From Methylobacterium sp. J-076 (lineage in GTDB: Bacteria; Pseudomonadota; Alphaproteobacteria; Rhizobiales; Beijerinckiaceae), in NCBI RefSeq assembly GCF_022829405.1, contig NZ_JAKSXW010000149.1, positions 248,001 through 312,000 of the forward strand: a stretch of 64,000 nucleotides of DNA, read 5' to 3'. The position numbers and the translations under genes were made by a program. The notes under the pieces were generated by a model. The model saw only the letters and a list, made by a program, of their open reading frames with translations, was not told the origin of the DNA and made no database searches. Below, piece by piece: positions 1-14,844 of this stretch (positions within the stretch are counted from its first letter, which is position 1; each line of letters opens with the position of its first letter).

Positions 1-1
1 C

Positions 2-193
2 ACCCGCTCCGCCGGCCGGGCGACCTTCGTGGATTTCCACCTCGTCGTCCCCGGCGACATGACGGTCGCGGAATCGCACGCCATCTGCGACCGCATCGAG
101 GGCGCGCTGGAGGTCACGATCCCCGGCACCGTCGTGACGATCCACGTGGAGCCTGCAGACGAGGCGAAGGCCCAGGGCGTGCCGGTGCTCTGA
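2..193 (+). CDS. Cation diffusion facilitator transporter, C-terminal fragment
   Basis: Only the last 63 codons are in the window, in frame 2 and ending in TGA at 191-193. The peptide contains ATFVDFHLVVPGDM and later IPGTVVTIHVEP, which resemble the cytoplasmic ferredoxin-like domain that ends CDF efflux pumps of divalent metals such as Zn, Co and Fe. In that family the domain dimerises and binds regulatory metal; the transmembrane part lies outside the window. The assignment rests on a short C-terminal domain, so the family is likely but the substrate is unknown. Confidence 0.7.
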   Translation, partial: TRSAGRATFVDFHLVVPGDMTVAESHAICDRIEGALEVTIPGTVVTIHVEPADEAKAQGVPVL

Positions 194-293
194 CGGGGCG
201 GAGACGCGCACCGCTCCGCCGCGCCCGCCCCTGCGACGGGGCAGGCGGGGGGACCTTGTCGATCCATGGAAACGAGTCCGGAAACGCCGCGGG

Positions 294-1037
294 TCAGGCT
301 GGCTCGTTCAGGCGGCGCCACGCGAACACGCCGAACACGCCCACGAGGCAGGCCGCGATGCCGAACCATGTGAAGGCGTATTGCAGGTGGTTGTTGGGCA
401 GATCGACCCGGAGCTGCCCCCCCCGGGGCCACGTGGTCTGGCCCGGCGTGGCGTCGGCCTCCACGAGATAGGGCGCTACCTCCCCGAGGCCCCGGGCGGC
501 GGCGATGCCCTGCACGTCGCGATTGAACCACTCACCCCGCACCGGGTCCGGCGCCGGCACGAACATCGTGCGCGGCTCGCTGGCCCGGAGGATGCCGGTG
601 ACGCTGGTCTCGCCCTCGATCAAGCCCGCCTTGCGGTCCCCCGGCGCCTTCAGCTCAGTCGGCACGAAGCCGCGGTTGACGAGCACGGTCCCGCCGTCGC
701 TCCGGACGAAGGGGGTGATGACGTAGTAGCCCTGGAGGGCGCGGCCGGGGGTTTCGCCTGCGGCGAGGCCGTGGACCAGCGTTTCCCTGTCGTTGAGGAA
801 GCGCCCGGTCATCCGGACATGGTGGAACTCGTCGGCCACCGGGTCCCAGGCCGAAGCCGGCGGGGGCGGCACGGGCGCGGCCCGCGACTCGCTCACGATC
901 CGGGCGATCAGGTCTTCCTTCCACGCCTTCCGCTCGACCTGCCACACGCCGAGGCCGATGAGGATGGAAAGGGCGATCAGGCTCGCGAGACCCGGCGCGA
1001 CAAGGCTGCGCCACGCACCGGACCGCACCGCGCTCAA
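294..1037 (-). CDS. surf1: SURF1 family cytochrome c oxidase assembly protein
   Basis: SURF1/Shy1 proteins help insert heme a into subunit I of cytochrome c oxidase and sit in the inner membrane. The reading frame has one transmembrane helix near the N-terminus (SLIALSILIGLGVWQVERK region), a periplasmic domain with the family signature VLVNRGFVP, and a second helix at the C-terminus (YAFTWFGIAACLVGVFGVFA), the usual two-helix SURF1 topology. At about 247 residues the length is normal. I chose the TTG at 1037 because it overlaps the stop of the upstream DUF983 gene (TTGA); a GTG at 1028 is an alternative. It is the last gene of the cta cluster. Confidence 0.88.
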   Translation of the reverse strand: MSAVRSGAWRSLVAPGLASLIALSILIGLGVWQVERKAWKEDLIARIVSESRAAPVPPPPASAWDPVADEFHHVRMTGRFLNDRETLVHGLAAGETPGRALQGYYVITPFVRSDGGTVLVNRGFVPTELKAPGDRKAGLIEGETSVTGILRASEPRTMFVPAPDPVRGEWFNRDVQGIAAARGLGEVAPYLVEADATPGQTTWPRGGQLRVDLPNNHLQYAFTWFGIAACLVGVFGVFAWRRLNEPA

Positions 1038-1393
1038 AGCTCGAAACGGCCCTCCTCGGCCTTGTTCTTGAACTGGAGGGCGATGAGCAGCCCCTTCAGC
1101 GGCCGCACGAGCAGCAGGCTGAGGCCGATCGACAGGGTGAGGGCCACGACGGCGTGGACCCAGATCGGCGGCTCGTAGCTGATCTCCAGCCAGAGGGCCG
1201 TGCCGACCACCACCAGGCCGACGATCGACATCACGAAGAAGGCCGGCCCATCCGCCGAATCGAAGCCCGAATAGTCGAGATGGCAGGCCTCGCACCGCGG
1301 GCGCAGGGCGAGGTAGCCCTGGAACAGGTGGCCCTCGCCGCAGCGCGGACAGCGGCCACTGAGGCCTGTCGGGATCGGCGGAGGCGTGGGCAT
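1034..1393 (-). CDS. DUF983 family small membrane protein
   Basis: A 119-residue protein. It starts with a zinc-ribbon-like segment containing CPRCGEGHLF and CEACHLDYSG, followed by two hydrophobic segments (AFFVMSIVGLVVVGTALWL and VVALTLSIGLSLLLVRPLKG). This is the DUF983 pattern, a family that in alphaproteobacteria regularly lies between ctaE and surf1 and is assumed to help cytochrome oxidase biogenesis, though its biochemical role is unknown. It overlaps the start of surf1, implying translational coupling. Confidence 0.85.
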   Translation of the reverse strand: MPTPPPIPTGLSGRCPRCGEGHLFQGYLALRPRCEACHLDYSGFDSADGPAFFVMSIVGLVVVGTALWLEISYEPPIWVHAVVALTLSIGLSLLLVRPLKGLLIALQFKNKAEEGRFEL

Positions 1394-1452
1394 GGTAGTC
1401 CAGACTTGCTTGGGGCCGCGATCCGGATAGCCCATCGGTGCCGAACGAAGAA

Positions 1453-1472
1453 GGGGCGGCCGAAGCCGCCCC
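1453..1472 (-). terminator. GC-rich stem-loop after ctaE
   Basis: A perfect 8-bp stem GGGGCGGC/GCCGCCCC with the tetraloop CGAA lies in the 119-bp gap between ctaE and the DUF983 gene. There is no clear U-tract, so it may attenuate transcription or stabilise the upstream mRNA rather than fully terminate. Confidence 0.4.
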
Positions 1473-1512
1473 GCCATGTGCCTAGGACATTTTACCCCTG
1501 ATCGCCGTGGGG

Positions 1513-2370
1513 TCAGTGGGCCGAATGGCCGATTCCCGAGCCCCAGACGTAGATGGAGGCGAAGAGGAACAGCCACACCACATCGACGAAGTGCCAGTAC
1601 CAGGCGGCGAACTCGAACCCGAGATGCTGCTTGGGGGTGAACGAGCCGGCATAGGCCCGCATCAGGCAGACGGCGAGGAAGATGGTGCCGATGATGACGT
1701 GGGCGCCGTGGAAGCCCGTCGCCATGAAGAAGGTCGAGGAATAGATGCTGCCGGTGAAGCCGAACTCCGCATGGCTGTACTCGTAGCCCTGGCAGGCGGT
1801 GAAGATCGCGCCGAGGATGATCGTCAGCCACAGGCCGTACTTGAGGCCCTTGCGGTCCCCCTCGAGCAGGGCGTGGTGCGCCCAGGTGATCGTGGTGCCG
1901 GAGGTCAGCAGGATCAGGGTGTTGAGGAGCGGCAGATGCCAGGGATCGAACGCCTCGATGCCCTTGGGCGGCCACACGCCGCCGGTGAACTCCACCCGCG
2001 ACACCTGGATCGGGTCGGCGGTGTAGAGGGCGGCTTCGAAGAAGGCCCAGAACCACGCCACGAAGAACATCACCTCGGAGGCGATGAACATCATCATGCC
2101 GTAGCGGTGGTGGAGCTGGACGACGCGGGTATGGTCGCCGGCATCCGCCTCGTGCGCAACGTCCTTCCACCACGAGAACATCGTGTAGAGCACGCCCACC
2201 GTGCCGAGGCCGAAGACGTAAGGGCCCGGCGTCAGGGTGCCGATCTGCAGGCTCTTCATCCAGAACACGGCGCCGAACGCCATGAGGAAGCCGGAGAAGG
2301 CCCCGATCAGCGGCCACGGACTCGGGCTGAGGATATGGAAGTCGTGATTCTTGGCGTGCGCCTCGGCCAT
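1513..2370 (-). CDS. ctaE: Cytochrome c oxidase subunit III
   Basis: Subunit III of the aa3-type terminal oxidase, an inner-membrane protein that stabilises the catalytic core. The 285-residue product begins [20 protein letters not shown] and shows the family's seven-helix pattern, with conserved blocks such as [32 protein letters not shown] and the C-terminal [16 protein letters not shown] chose the start at 2370; an in-frame extension to 2415 lacks family similarity. It lies downstream of ctaG in the minus-strand cta cluster. Confidence 0.97.
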   Translation of the reverse strand: MAEAHAKNHDFHILSPSPWPLIGAFSGFLMAFGAVFWMKSLQIGTLTPGPYVFGLGTVGVLYTMFSWWKDVAHEADAGDHTRVVQLHHRYGMMMFIASEVMFFVAWFWAFFEAALYTADPIQVSRVEFTGGVWPPKGIEAFDPWHLPLLNTLILLTSGTTITWAHHALLEGDRKGLKYGLWLTIILGAIFTACQGYEYSHAEFGFTGSIYSSTFFMATGFHGAHVIIGTIFLAVCLMRAYAGSFTPKQHLGFEFAAWYWHFVDVVWLFLFASIYVWGSGIGHSAH

Positions 2371-2478
2371 CGTCCCGTCGCTCCTCACCGGCGGCGTAAG
2401 CCCTTTCGGCACCACCGCTCTTGCCCAGCTTACCCGCAGCTTTAATCGCTGCCGGCCCTTATTGTCACGCGCTCGCGA

Positions 2479-3096
2479 TCAGAAATCGCGTTTCGTCCCC
2501 GGAGCCGCCGTGTTGGCCACCGCCGCCGTCACCGGCTGGCCGTTCTTCGAGGCGAAGTAGGTGTAGGACAGCGTCATCTCGGAGAGGTGGGCGGTGTTCG
2601 AGTCGTCCCGGACGGCCGGATCGACGTAGAAGACGACCGGCACGTCGATGGTCTCCCCCGGCTGCAGCGTCTGCTCGTTGAAGCAGAAGCAGGCGACCTT
2701 CACGAAGTAGCCGCCCATCAGGCCGGGCTGGACATTGAACGTCGCCACCCCGGTGGAGGGCGTCGGACCGGTGTTCGTCACGCGGAAGAACACAGTCTTC
2801 GTCTCGCCGAGCTTCGCGTCGATGCTGCTCACCTCCGGGGCAAACTTCCAGGCGATGCCGGGCGCCACGTTGGTGTCGAAGTGGACGACCATGCTGTCGT
2901 CGCTGCGCGCCGCCGCCAGCGACAGGGCCGGCCCCTGGCGGGGCGTGCCGTCGTAGCCCGTCGCCTTGCAGAAGGCGTTGTAGAGGGGCACCGAAGCGTA
3001 GGCGAGCCCGACCATGCCGAACGCCAAACCGGCACACAGCACGGCGGTACGCGCGGCGCCGCGCGAAGGCGTGGGGCGAGGGGAGGGGGCTGTCAT
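2479..3096 (-). CDS. ctaG: Cytochrome c oxidase assembly protein CtaG (Cox11)
   Basis: Cox11/CtaG delivers copper to the CuB centre of oxidase subunit I. The 205-residue protein has a short cytoplasmic N-terminus, one membrane helix (AVLCAGLAFGMVGLAYASV), and an immunoglobulin-like periplasmic domain with the copper-binding CFCF motif (VACFCFNEQTLQPGE) and the family block VVFYVDP. Length matches the family. It lies 11 nt downstream of the coxF-like gene and 108 nt upstream of ctaE. Confidence 0.96.
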   Translation of the reverse strand: MTAPSPRPTPSRGAARTAVLCAGLAFGMVGLAYASVPLYNAFCKATGYDGTPRQGPALSLAAARSDDSMVVHFDTNVAPGIAWKFAPEVSSIDAKLGETKTVFFRVTNTGPTPSTGVATFNVQPGLMGGYFVKVACFCFNEQTLQPGETIDVPVVFYVDPAVRDDSNTAHLSEMTLSYTYFASKNGQPVTAAVANTAAPGTKRDF

Positions 3097-3107
3097 CGCG
3101 TCTCCCT

Positions 3108-3275
3108 CTAGAGGGGCCGGTTGAGGACCTGGGGTCCGAGCTTCGCGATGGTCAGCACGAAGAACAGCAGCACCATCGCGCCGAGGGCGAGGGCGATCGC
3201 CACCGACCGCTTCCGCCGCCGCACCTCCTCCTCGGGGGTGAGCGGCCGATACTCGATCTTGGGTTCCAGCGGCAT
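3108..3275 (-). CDS. coxF: CoxF-like small membrane protein of the cta operon
   Basis: A 55-residue reading frame between ctaB and ctaG. It begins MPLEPKIEYRPLTPEEEVRR, has a basic stretch RRRKRSV, one hydrophobic helix (AIALALGAMVLLFFVLTIAK) and ends in GPQVLNRPL. Rhizobiales cta operons carry such a single-helix protein here, usually called CoxF; its role is poorly known and presumed to be oxidase assembly. Support is position (4 nt after ctaB, 11 nt before ctaG), the single-pass topology and the NRP(L/M) end typical of the family. Confidence 0.8.
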   Translation of the reverse strand: MPLEPKIEYRPLTPEEEVRRRKRSVAIALALGAMVLLFFVLTIAKLGPQVLNRPL

Positions 3276-3279
3276 CGGC

Positions 3280-4215
3280 TCAGGCCACGACCGCGCGGAA
3301 CAGACCGAGGCTCTGCTCGGCCAGCAGCGCGGAGAACAGCGCGAAGAGGTAGAGAATCGAGAAGCCGAACAGGCCCATCGCCGCCTTCTTCTCCGCCTCG
3401 CCCGTGCGGTTCCGCAGAACGCGCACGCTGAGCGCCACCATGCCGATCCCGCCCACCGTGCCGACGACGGCGTAGAGGAGGCCCCCGAACCCCATGGCCA
3501 CCGGCACGAGGCCGAGGGGGGCGAGGAACACGGAATACCAGACGATCTGGCGACGGGTGGACTCCGGCCCGGCGACGTTGGGCATCATCGGGATGCCGGC
3601 GCGGGCGTATTCCCCCGCCTTGATCAGGGCGAGGGCCCAGAAATGCGGCGGCGTCCAGATGAAGATGATGGCGAACAGGACGAGGGACTCGATCCCCACA
3701 TGCCCGGTCACCACCGCCTGCCCGATCACAGGGGGCAGGGCGCCGGCCGCGCCACCGATGACGATGTTCTGCGCGGTCGCCCGCTTCAGCCACATCGAGT
3801 AGATCACCGCGTAGAAGACGATGGTGAAGGCGAGCAGCGCCGCCGAGAGCCAGTTCGCCGCGAGCCCGAGCACCAGCACAGAGGCCACGGAGAGGAACAG
3901 GCCGAAGCCCAGGGCCTCGCCGGAGGTGATGCGCCCCGCGGGGATCGGCCGGTCGGCCGTGCGAGTCATCACCGCGTCGATGTCGGCGTCCCACCACATG
4001 TTCAGGCAGCCCGACGCCCCCGCGCCGACGGCGATGGCGAAGAGCGAGATCACCCCGATGGCGGGCGGGACATGCCCGTGCGAGACACTCATCCCCACGA
4101 GGGCGGTGAAGATCACCAGGACCATCACCCGCGGCTTCAGCAGGGCGAAGTAGTCCGGAACGTCGCCGCCGACCGCCGTGGCGGTGGGGCTCAGGGTGCT
4201 GGTGGCGCTTGTCAT
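3280..4215 (-). CDS. ctaB: Protoheme IX farnesyltransferase (heme O synthase)
   Basis: CtaB/CyoE transfers a farnesyl group to heme b to make heme O, the precursor of heme A for the aa3 oxidase. The 311-residue protein is a UbiA-family polytopic membrane enzyme. The first Asp-rich motif is seen in [19 protein letters not shown], and the family signatures [13 protein letters not shown] and [11 protein letters not shown] are present. It follows ctaD and precedes coxF with a 4-nt gap, consistent with an oxidase biogenesis operon. Confidence 0.96.
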   Translation of the reverse strand: MTSATSTLSPTATAVGGDVPDYFALLKPRVMVLVIFTALVGMSVSHGHVPPAIGVISLFAIAVGAGASGCLNMWWDADIDAVMTRTADRPIPAGRITSGEALGFGLFLSVASVLVLGLAANWLSAALLAFTIVFYAVIYSMWLKRATAQNIVIGGAAGALPPVIGQAVVTGHVGIESLVLFAIIFIWTPPHFWALALIKAGEYARAGIPMMPNVAGPESTRRQIVWYSVFLAPLGLVPVAMGFGGLLYAVVGTVGGIGMVALSVRVLRNRTGEAEKKAAMGLFGFSILYLFALFSALLAEQSLGLFRAVVA

Positions 4216-4383
4216 CAGGTCCGCTGCTATTCAGCCCGTGATCCGGTGGTTCGGGTCACGATCGGATCGTCCCTCGAAATCAGATCGGCTCAAGGCGTCG
4301 CCCGCGGCGACGTGCACCCCCGGTTTCGGCCCCGGGGCGCCCTTGCCGGGAGGTCGCCTCGGTGGCGGCCTCCGGGAAAGGGC

Positions 4384-4403
4384 GGGGGCCGCAAGCGGCC
4401 CCC
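4384..4403 (-). terminator. Stem-loop directly after ctaD
   Basis: A perfect stem GGGGGCCG/CGGCCCCC with a CAAG loop starts about 10 nt beyond the ctaD stop. It can reduce read-through from the abundant structural-subunit transcript into ctaB, which follows after 198 bp. It lacks a strong T-run. Confidence 0.5.
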
Positions 4404-4413
4404 GGCTTCTGGT

Positions 4414-6054
<1,641 letters not shown>

Positions 6055-6093
6055 TTACGGGTGGACGGGTGCGTTTCGGAAAGCGGGCGCGCC

Positions 6094-6942
6094 TCAGCGC
6101 GCCTCGGCGAAGCTCTTGCCGTTGTCGAGGGCGGCGTACTTGGTCTTGGCCTCCTTCAGCCAGTCCGCGTAGGCCTGCTCGCTCACGACGCGCACGACGA
6201 TCGGCATGTAGGCGTGGCGCTGGCCGCACAGCTCCGAGCACTGGCCGTGGAACGTGCCTTCCTTCTCGGCCTTGAACCACATCTGGTTCAGGCGGCCGGG
6301 CACCGCGTCGATCTTGAAGCCGAACGACGGCATCGCCCAGGAATGCAGCACATCCGCGGCGGTGACCTGGATCTTCACGATCTTGCCCACCGGCACGACC
6401 ATCTCGTTGTCGGTCTGCAGGAGGCGGGGCTGCTTGTCCTCATCGAGGTTGGCGTCGAACGTGAAGCCGCCGCCCTGCTCGGTCTGCGGATACTCGTAGG
6501 ACCAGTACCACGCGTGGCCGATGACCTTGACGATCATGTCCGCCTTCGGGTCCGAGAGCTGCGTGCGCAGCAGGCGGAACGAGGGGATCGCCACCGCGAC
6601 GAGGATCAGCACCGGGACGATGGTCCAGGCGACCTCGATGGCGGTGTTGTGGGTGAAGCGCGAGGGCGTCGGGTTCCGCTTCTCGCCGAAGCGGAAGACG
6701 CACCACAGGATCAAGCCCAGCACGAACAGGGAGATCGCCAGCGAGAGCCAGTGCAGCCCGATCTCGAAATTGAGGATGTCGCGGGCGTTCTCGGTGACCG
6801 GGATCTGCCGGCTCATCTCCCACGGAACGGGTTGCCCGAACCCGGCGGCCGACACCTGCGACGTGCCGGCAAGGAGTGAGCCGAGGAACGGTAAAGTCCA
6901 GAATGACCTGGTGATCGTCCGCACCGTCCGCATGCCTCTCAT
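6094..6942 (-). CDS. ctaC: Cytochrome c oxidase subunit II
   Basis: Subunit II receives electrons from cytochrome c through the binuclear CuA centre. The 282-residue protein has a signal-like N-terminus, two membrane helices (SLAISLFVLGLILWCVFRF and VAWTIVPVLILVAVAIPSF) and a cupredoxin domain with the CuA ligands in CSELCGQRHAYMP and an aromatic patch WYWSYEYP. It is the first gene of the minus-strand cta cluster and is divergent from fdhD across about 216 bp. Confidence 0.98.
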   Translation of the reverse strand: MRGMRTVRTITRSFWTLPFLGSLLAGTSQVSAAGFGQPVPWEMSRQIPVTENARDILNFEIGLHWLSLAISLFVLGLILWCVFRFGEKRNPTPSRFTHNTAIEVAWTIVPVLILVAVAIPSFRLLRTQLSDPKADMIVKVIGHAWYWSYEYPQTEQGGGFTFDANLDEDKQPRLLQTDNEMVVPVGKIVKIQVTAADVLHSWAMPSFGFKIDAVPGRLNQMWFKAEKEGTFHGQCSELCGQRHAYMPIVVRVVSEQAYADWLKEAKTKYAALDNGKSFAEAR

Positions 6943-7158
6943 GGCTCCCCGTCCACTTGCTTCAGATCAGCCGCCCCGTCTTGACTGTGCGGGAACCATC
7001 GCCGACCTGACGGATAGCGCGGCCAATCGCTGACCGAGCTTCCGCGTGTGGCTTCAGATCACAAGGACGTTCCCGGTGCAACCACCCAAGCGTCGCATGG
7101 AAGGCTTTCAGGGCGTCGTTCCTGTGGCCTGCGCACGGTCCATCGGGACGGTACGCTG

Positions 7159-8010
7159 ATGTCCGCGGAGACGGGGAACGGCGGCTCCGGGCCGGCGGGA
7201 ATGCCACTGTCGGTCGAGGTGCCGATGTCCGTCATCGCCTACGACGATCCGGCCGCCAAACCCGGCCTGCGGCCCCTGGCCGTCGAGGCCCCGGTCAACC
7301 TCATCTACGGCAGCGTGCCGCATGCGGTGATGATGACCACCCCCGGCGACCTCGAGGATTTCGCCTACGGGTTCAGCCTCACCGAGGGGATCATCGAGGA
7401 GGCCGCCGAAGTCAGGGAAGTCCGGGTCGAGGCGGCGCCGGACGGCCTGCGCCTCCTCGTGGAACTCGCCCCCGGGCGGCTGCGCGAGCATCTGGCGCGG
7501 AAGAGGGCGATCAGCGGGCGCACCGGATGCGGCGTCTGCGGCATCGAGGATCTGGCCTCCCTTCCCCATGCGGTCCCGCGGACGGCGCCTTCCCTGCGGC
7601 TCCCGGTCGAGTCGGTGGGGCGGGCGCTCTCAGCCCTCGATTCGGAGCAGCGTCTGGGGGCGAGGACGCGGGCCGTCCATGCGGCGGCCTGGGCGCGGCT
7701 CGACGGGACGTTGACGGCCGTGCGCGAGGATGTCGGCCGGCACAACGCCCTGGACAAGCTCATCGGCGCCCTGATCCGCGCCGGCACCGATCCGGCCGAC
7801 GGGTTCCTCGTCATCACCAGCCGGTGCTCATTCGAGATGGTGGAGAAGGCGGTTCGCCTCGGCGCGGGCGCGGTCGTGGCGATCTCCGCGCCGACCTCCC
7901 TCGCTCTGGAGCGGGCGAAGGCGCACGGCCTCACCCTCTGTGCCATCGCCCGGTCCGATTCCCTCACCGTCTTCACCGGTGGGGAGCGGCTCGTCCACGG
8001 CGGGGCCTGA
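7159..8010 (+). CDS. fdhD: Formate dehydrogenase accessory sulfurtransferase FdhD
   Basis: FdhD passes sulfur from the IscS cysteine desulfurase to the molybdenum cofactor of formate dehydrogenase. The 283-residue frame carries the redox-active pair in RTGCGVCGIEDL (Cys124 and Cys127), plus EDFAYGFSLTEGII, REDVGRHNALDKLIG and ITSRCSFEMVEKA, all family signatures. I chose the ATG at 7159 because the sequence upstream lacks family character. Methylotrophic alphaproteobacteria rely on formate dehydrogenases, so a maturation factor fits the proposed host, though no fdh structural gene is in this window. Confidence 0.95.
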   Translation: MSAETGNGGSGPAGMPLSVEVPMSVIAYDDPAAKPGLRPLAVEAPVNLIYGSVPHAVMMTTPGDLEDFAYGFSLTEGIIEEAAEVREVRVEAAPDGLRLLVELAPGRLREHLARKRAISGRTGCGVCGIEDLASLPHAVPRTAPSLRLPVESVGRALSALDSEQRLGARTRAVHAAAWARLDGTLTAVREDVGRHNALDKLIGALIRAGTDPADGFLVITSRCSFEMVEKAVRLGAGAVVAISAPTSLALERAKAHGLTLCAIARSDSLTVFTGGERLVHGGA

Positions 8011-8016
8011 GGTCCG

Positions 8017-8934
8017 CTACGGCTGGGGCTGCGGCGCCTCGCCGTCCTTCTCGGGGATGCCCGGCACGATCGTCGCGCCGCCGATCACCCGGACGGGGCG
8101 CTTGCCCTCTGCGGGCGGGTCTCGCCACTCCTGCTTCGGGGCGGCCACGGCGACGGGCTTCGGCTCGGCGGCCGGAGCGGGGGCCTCCTTTACGGCCGGG
8201 GCCCTGTCGGGCGCCGGGTTCGCATTGGCCGCGGGAGTGGGAGGAGCCGGCTCCGGCCGAGCCGCCTCGGGGGTCACCTTCGGCGCGGGTGCGGCCGGGC
8301 TCACCCGGGCAGGGGGCCGGTCGGGCGTCCGGGTCGGACTGGTGCGGGCGACCCGGCGTGGGGGCTCCGTCCGGTGGCTGCCATCGGGATTGAGGCCGAG
8401 CGGGTTCCCCTCCCCGGGCCGGGCGGCGTCGGGGCCCGGTCGGCGGGGCAGGCGCATGCCCGGGCCGGGCTCGGCGGGAATCGGCACCGGGCGGGCGACG
8501 TCGTCCTCGGTCCAGCCGTAGCCCGGCATGGGACGCGTGGGCGGCCGCTCCAGGCGGGCATACACCTCCTGGCCGGGCATGCGCCCGCGGCCGACGATCG
8601 CCCCGTTCATCGGGTCGAGGACGAGGCGCACGGGCAGGCCGGCCGGATTGACCGCATCCACAAGATAGAATCGCCCGTCGAAGTGCGGGCGCGACAGGTT
8701 GGTGAAGCCGCGGTCGGCCAACCGCCACGCGATGACGCGGGGCGGCAGAACGTCGTCATCGAAGAAGGTCCGGTCGAAGCCCTGGGCACCCGCGCCTCCG
8801 GCACCGGCGAGCAGAAGGCCTGCCGTGAGGATGGCGGCGCGGAACGCGCGGTGCCCCGGCCAGCCTCCTGAACGGGGATATCGACCTATGGGGGCGCACT
8901 CGGAGGCGCTCTCGGACATGGCGCGCTCGCTCAT
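8017..8934 (-). CDS. Secreted Pro/Ala-rich protein with PepSY-like N-terminal domain
   Basis: About 305 residues from the ATG at 8934; an upstream ATG at 8985 is less likely. A signal-peptide-like helix (AFRAAILTAGLLLAGAGGAG, then AQ) is followed by a small domain with VIAWRLADRGFTNLSRPHF and YLVDAVNPAGLPVRLVLD, which resembles PepSY-type domains. The last 180 residues are low-complexity, rich in Pro, Ala and Lys. It converges on fdhD with a 6-nt gap. Export is predicted from the leader; the function is unknown. Confidence 0.7.
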   Translation of the reverse strand: MSERAMSESASECAPIGRYPRSGGWPGHRAFRAAILTAGLLLAGAGGAGAQGFDRTFFDDDVLPPRVIAWRLADRGFTNLSRPHFDGRFYLVDAVNPAGLPVRLVLDPMNGAIVGRGRMPGQEVYARLERPPTRPMPGYGWTEDDVARPVPIPAEPGPGMRLPRRPGPDAARPGEGNPLGLNPDGSHRTEPPRRVARTSPTRTPDRPPARVSPAAPAPKVTPEAARPEPAPPTPAANANPAPDRAPAVKEAPAPAAEPKPVAVAAPKQEWRDPPAEGKRPVRVIGGATIVPGIPEKDGEAPQPQP

Positions 8935-9434
8935 CACACTCGTTCCCGATTCTGGAGACCCGGCCGGGTAGTCCGGTTCCGGCATGGCCTCGTCCGGTTC
9001 GCCCGGTCGTCGGCCATGCCGGCGAGGTCGTTGCCCCGCATGCCGCTTGTGCTCGGCCTCTCCCGTAGAACCCCGGATTCGGGCGATATTGCGAAGGGTG
9101 GGGCCGTGCTAATTCGCCCCGGCCGCGGGCCGGGGTGAGGGGTGGGCCAACGTGCTGCGGCCCTTGCTGAAACCACTTCAATCTGCCAACTTCACAACTT
9201 AGGACAGGAGCACTGTCCCATTCGCCTCGGTCGCATGTCGCGCGTGGGCGCCAGAGCCGGCAGACGAGACCGCGACGCCTTCGTGCATGCGGGCCTCCGG
9301 GCACCGCCACACGGGGCGGTCCGCTGCGTCTTTTGCGCCCCGGCCGGCCGTAGGTGATATCGAGGCACGAAACCTGCTCGCAGTTCCCGATGGGTCGGGC
9401 GCGGCTCGCGACGAGGGAAGGGACAAGAGGAAGC
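8935..9434. other. Intergenic region upstream of gltB
   Basis: About 500 bp between the secreted protein gene and gltB, divergently arranged, so it should hold promoters for both. I see a short imperfect inverted repeat (GGACA...TGTCC) at 9203-9219 and a local A+T-richer patch around 9170-9205, but no recognisable operator and no convincing small gene. Confidence 0.4.
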
Positions 9435-14129
<4,695 letters not shown>

Positions 14130-14142
14130 GGGAGGCCGAACC

Positions 14143-14379
14143 ATGGGGGAGCAGGTCGCGCGCGTCCGCCTCGTGCGGACGCCAGGAGGGCAGCGGGTCG
14201 AGATTCCCGCTGGCTTCGCGTTGCGGGCGGAGGAGGCGATCCTTCGCACCGACGGCGGCCGGCTCGTGCTCGAACCCGTGGCGCCATCCTCGCTGCTGGC
14301 CGTGCTGGCGGGGCTCGACGACCTCGATACGGATTGGCCGGACATCGTGGACCCGCAGCCGGACGAAATCCGGCTGTGA
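14143..14379 (+). CDS. vapB: VapB-like antitoxin
   Basis: A 78-residue protein 13 nt after gltB and directly abutting vapC: its TGA at 14377-14379 is followed at once by the vapC ATG at 14380. The N-terminal half (ARVRLVRTPGGQRVEIPAGF) looks like an AbrB-type swapped-hairpin DNA-binding fold, and the acidic C-terminus (DLDTDWPDIVDPQPDEI) is the kind of tail that occupies a PIN-domain toxin. The function is inferred from this architecture and from pairing with a clear PIN toxin. The pair probably autoregulates. Confidence 0.78.
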   Translation: MGEQVARVRLVRTPGGQRVEIPAGFALRAEEAILRTDGGRLVLEPVAPSSLLAVLAGLDDLDTDWPDIVDPQPDEIRL

Positions 14380-14781
14380 ATGCGCTACCTGCTCGACACC
14401 AACATTCTCTCGGCGCTGGTGCGGCATCCGGGGGGCGTCGTGGCCGAGACGATTGCGAAGGTCAGCGAGGAGGCGGTCTACACTTCCATCGTCGTGGCGG
14501 CCGAATTGCGTTACGGCGCTGCGAGAAAAGGGTCGGAACGGTTGACCCGGCAGGTGGAGGCGGTGCTGGCGGCCATCGCCATCGCGCCGTGGCATCCGCC
14601 CTGCGATAGGATCTACGCCGATCTGCGGACTTTCCTCGAGAGGGAGGGGACGCCGATCGGGGGCAACGACTTGCTCATCGGAAGCCATGCGGTCGCCGAC
14701 GAGAGCATTCTGGTGACGGACAATACGAGAGAGTTTGGGCGGATCCCCGGCCTGACGATCGAGAACTGGCTTCGGCCCTGA
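14380..14781 (+). CDS. vapC: VapC-type PIN-domain toxin (ribonuclease)
   Basis: 133 residues with the full PIN acidic set: Asp6 in MRYLLDTNILS, Glu42 in VAAELRYGA, Asp97 in GGNDLLIGSHA and Asp114 in LVTDNTREF. VapC toxins are Mg-dependent RNases that usually cleave initiator tRNA or the rRNA sarcin-ricin loop and are restrained by VapB. All catalytic residues are intact, so it is probably active. It sits between gltB and gltD, an odd place for a toxin-antitoxin module; the gap to gltD is 63 nt. Confidence 0.92.
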   Translation: MRYLLDTNILSALVRHPGGVVAETIAKVSEEAVYTSIVVAAELRYGAARKGSERLTRQVEAVLAAIAIAPWHPPCDRIYADLRTFLEREGTPIGGNDLLIGSHAVADESILVTDNTREFGRIPGLTIENWLRP

Positions 14782-14844
14782 CGATCTTCGGCCAGGGCAC
14801 ACCGGCTTCAACGGACAGAGACAACGGCGCGAGTGGACTGATCG

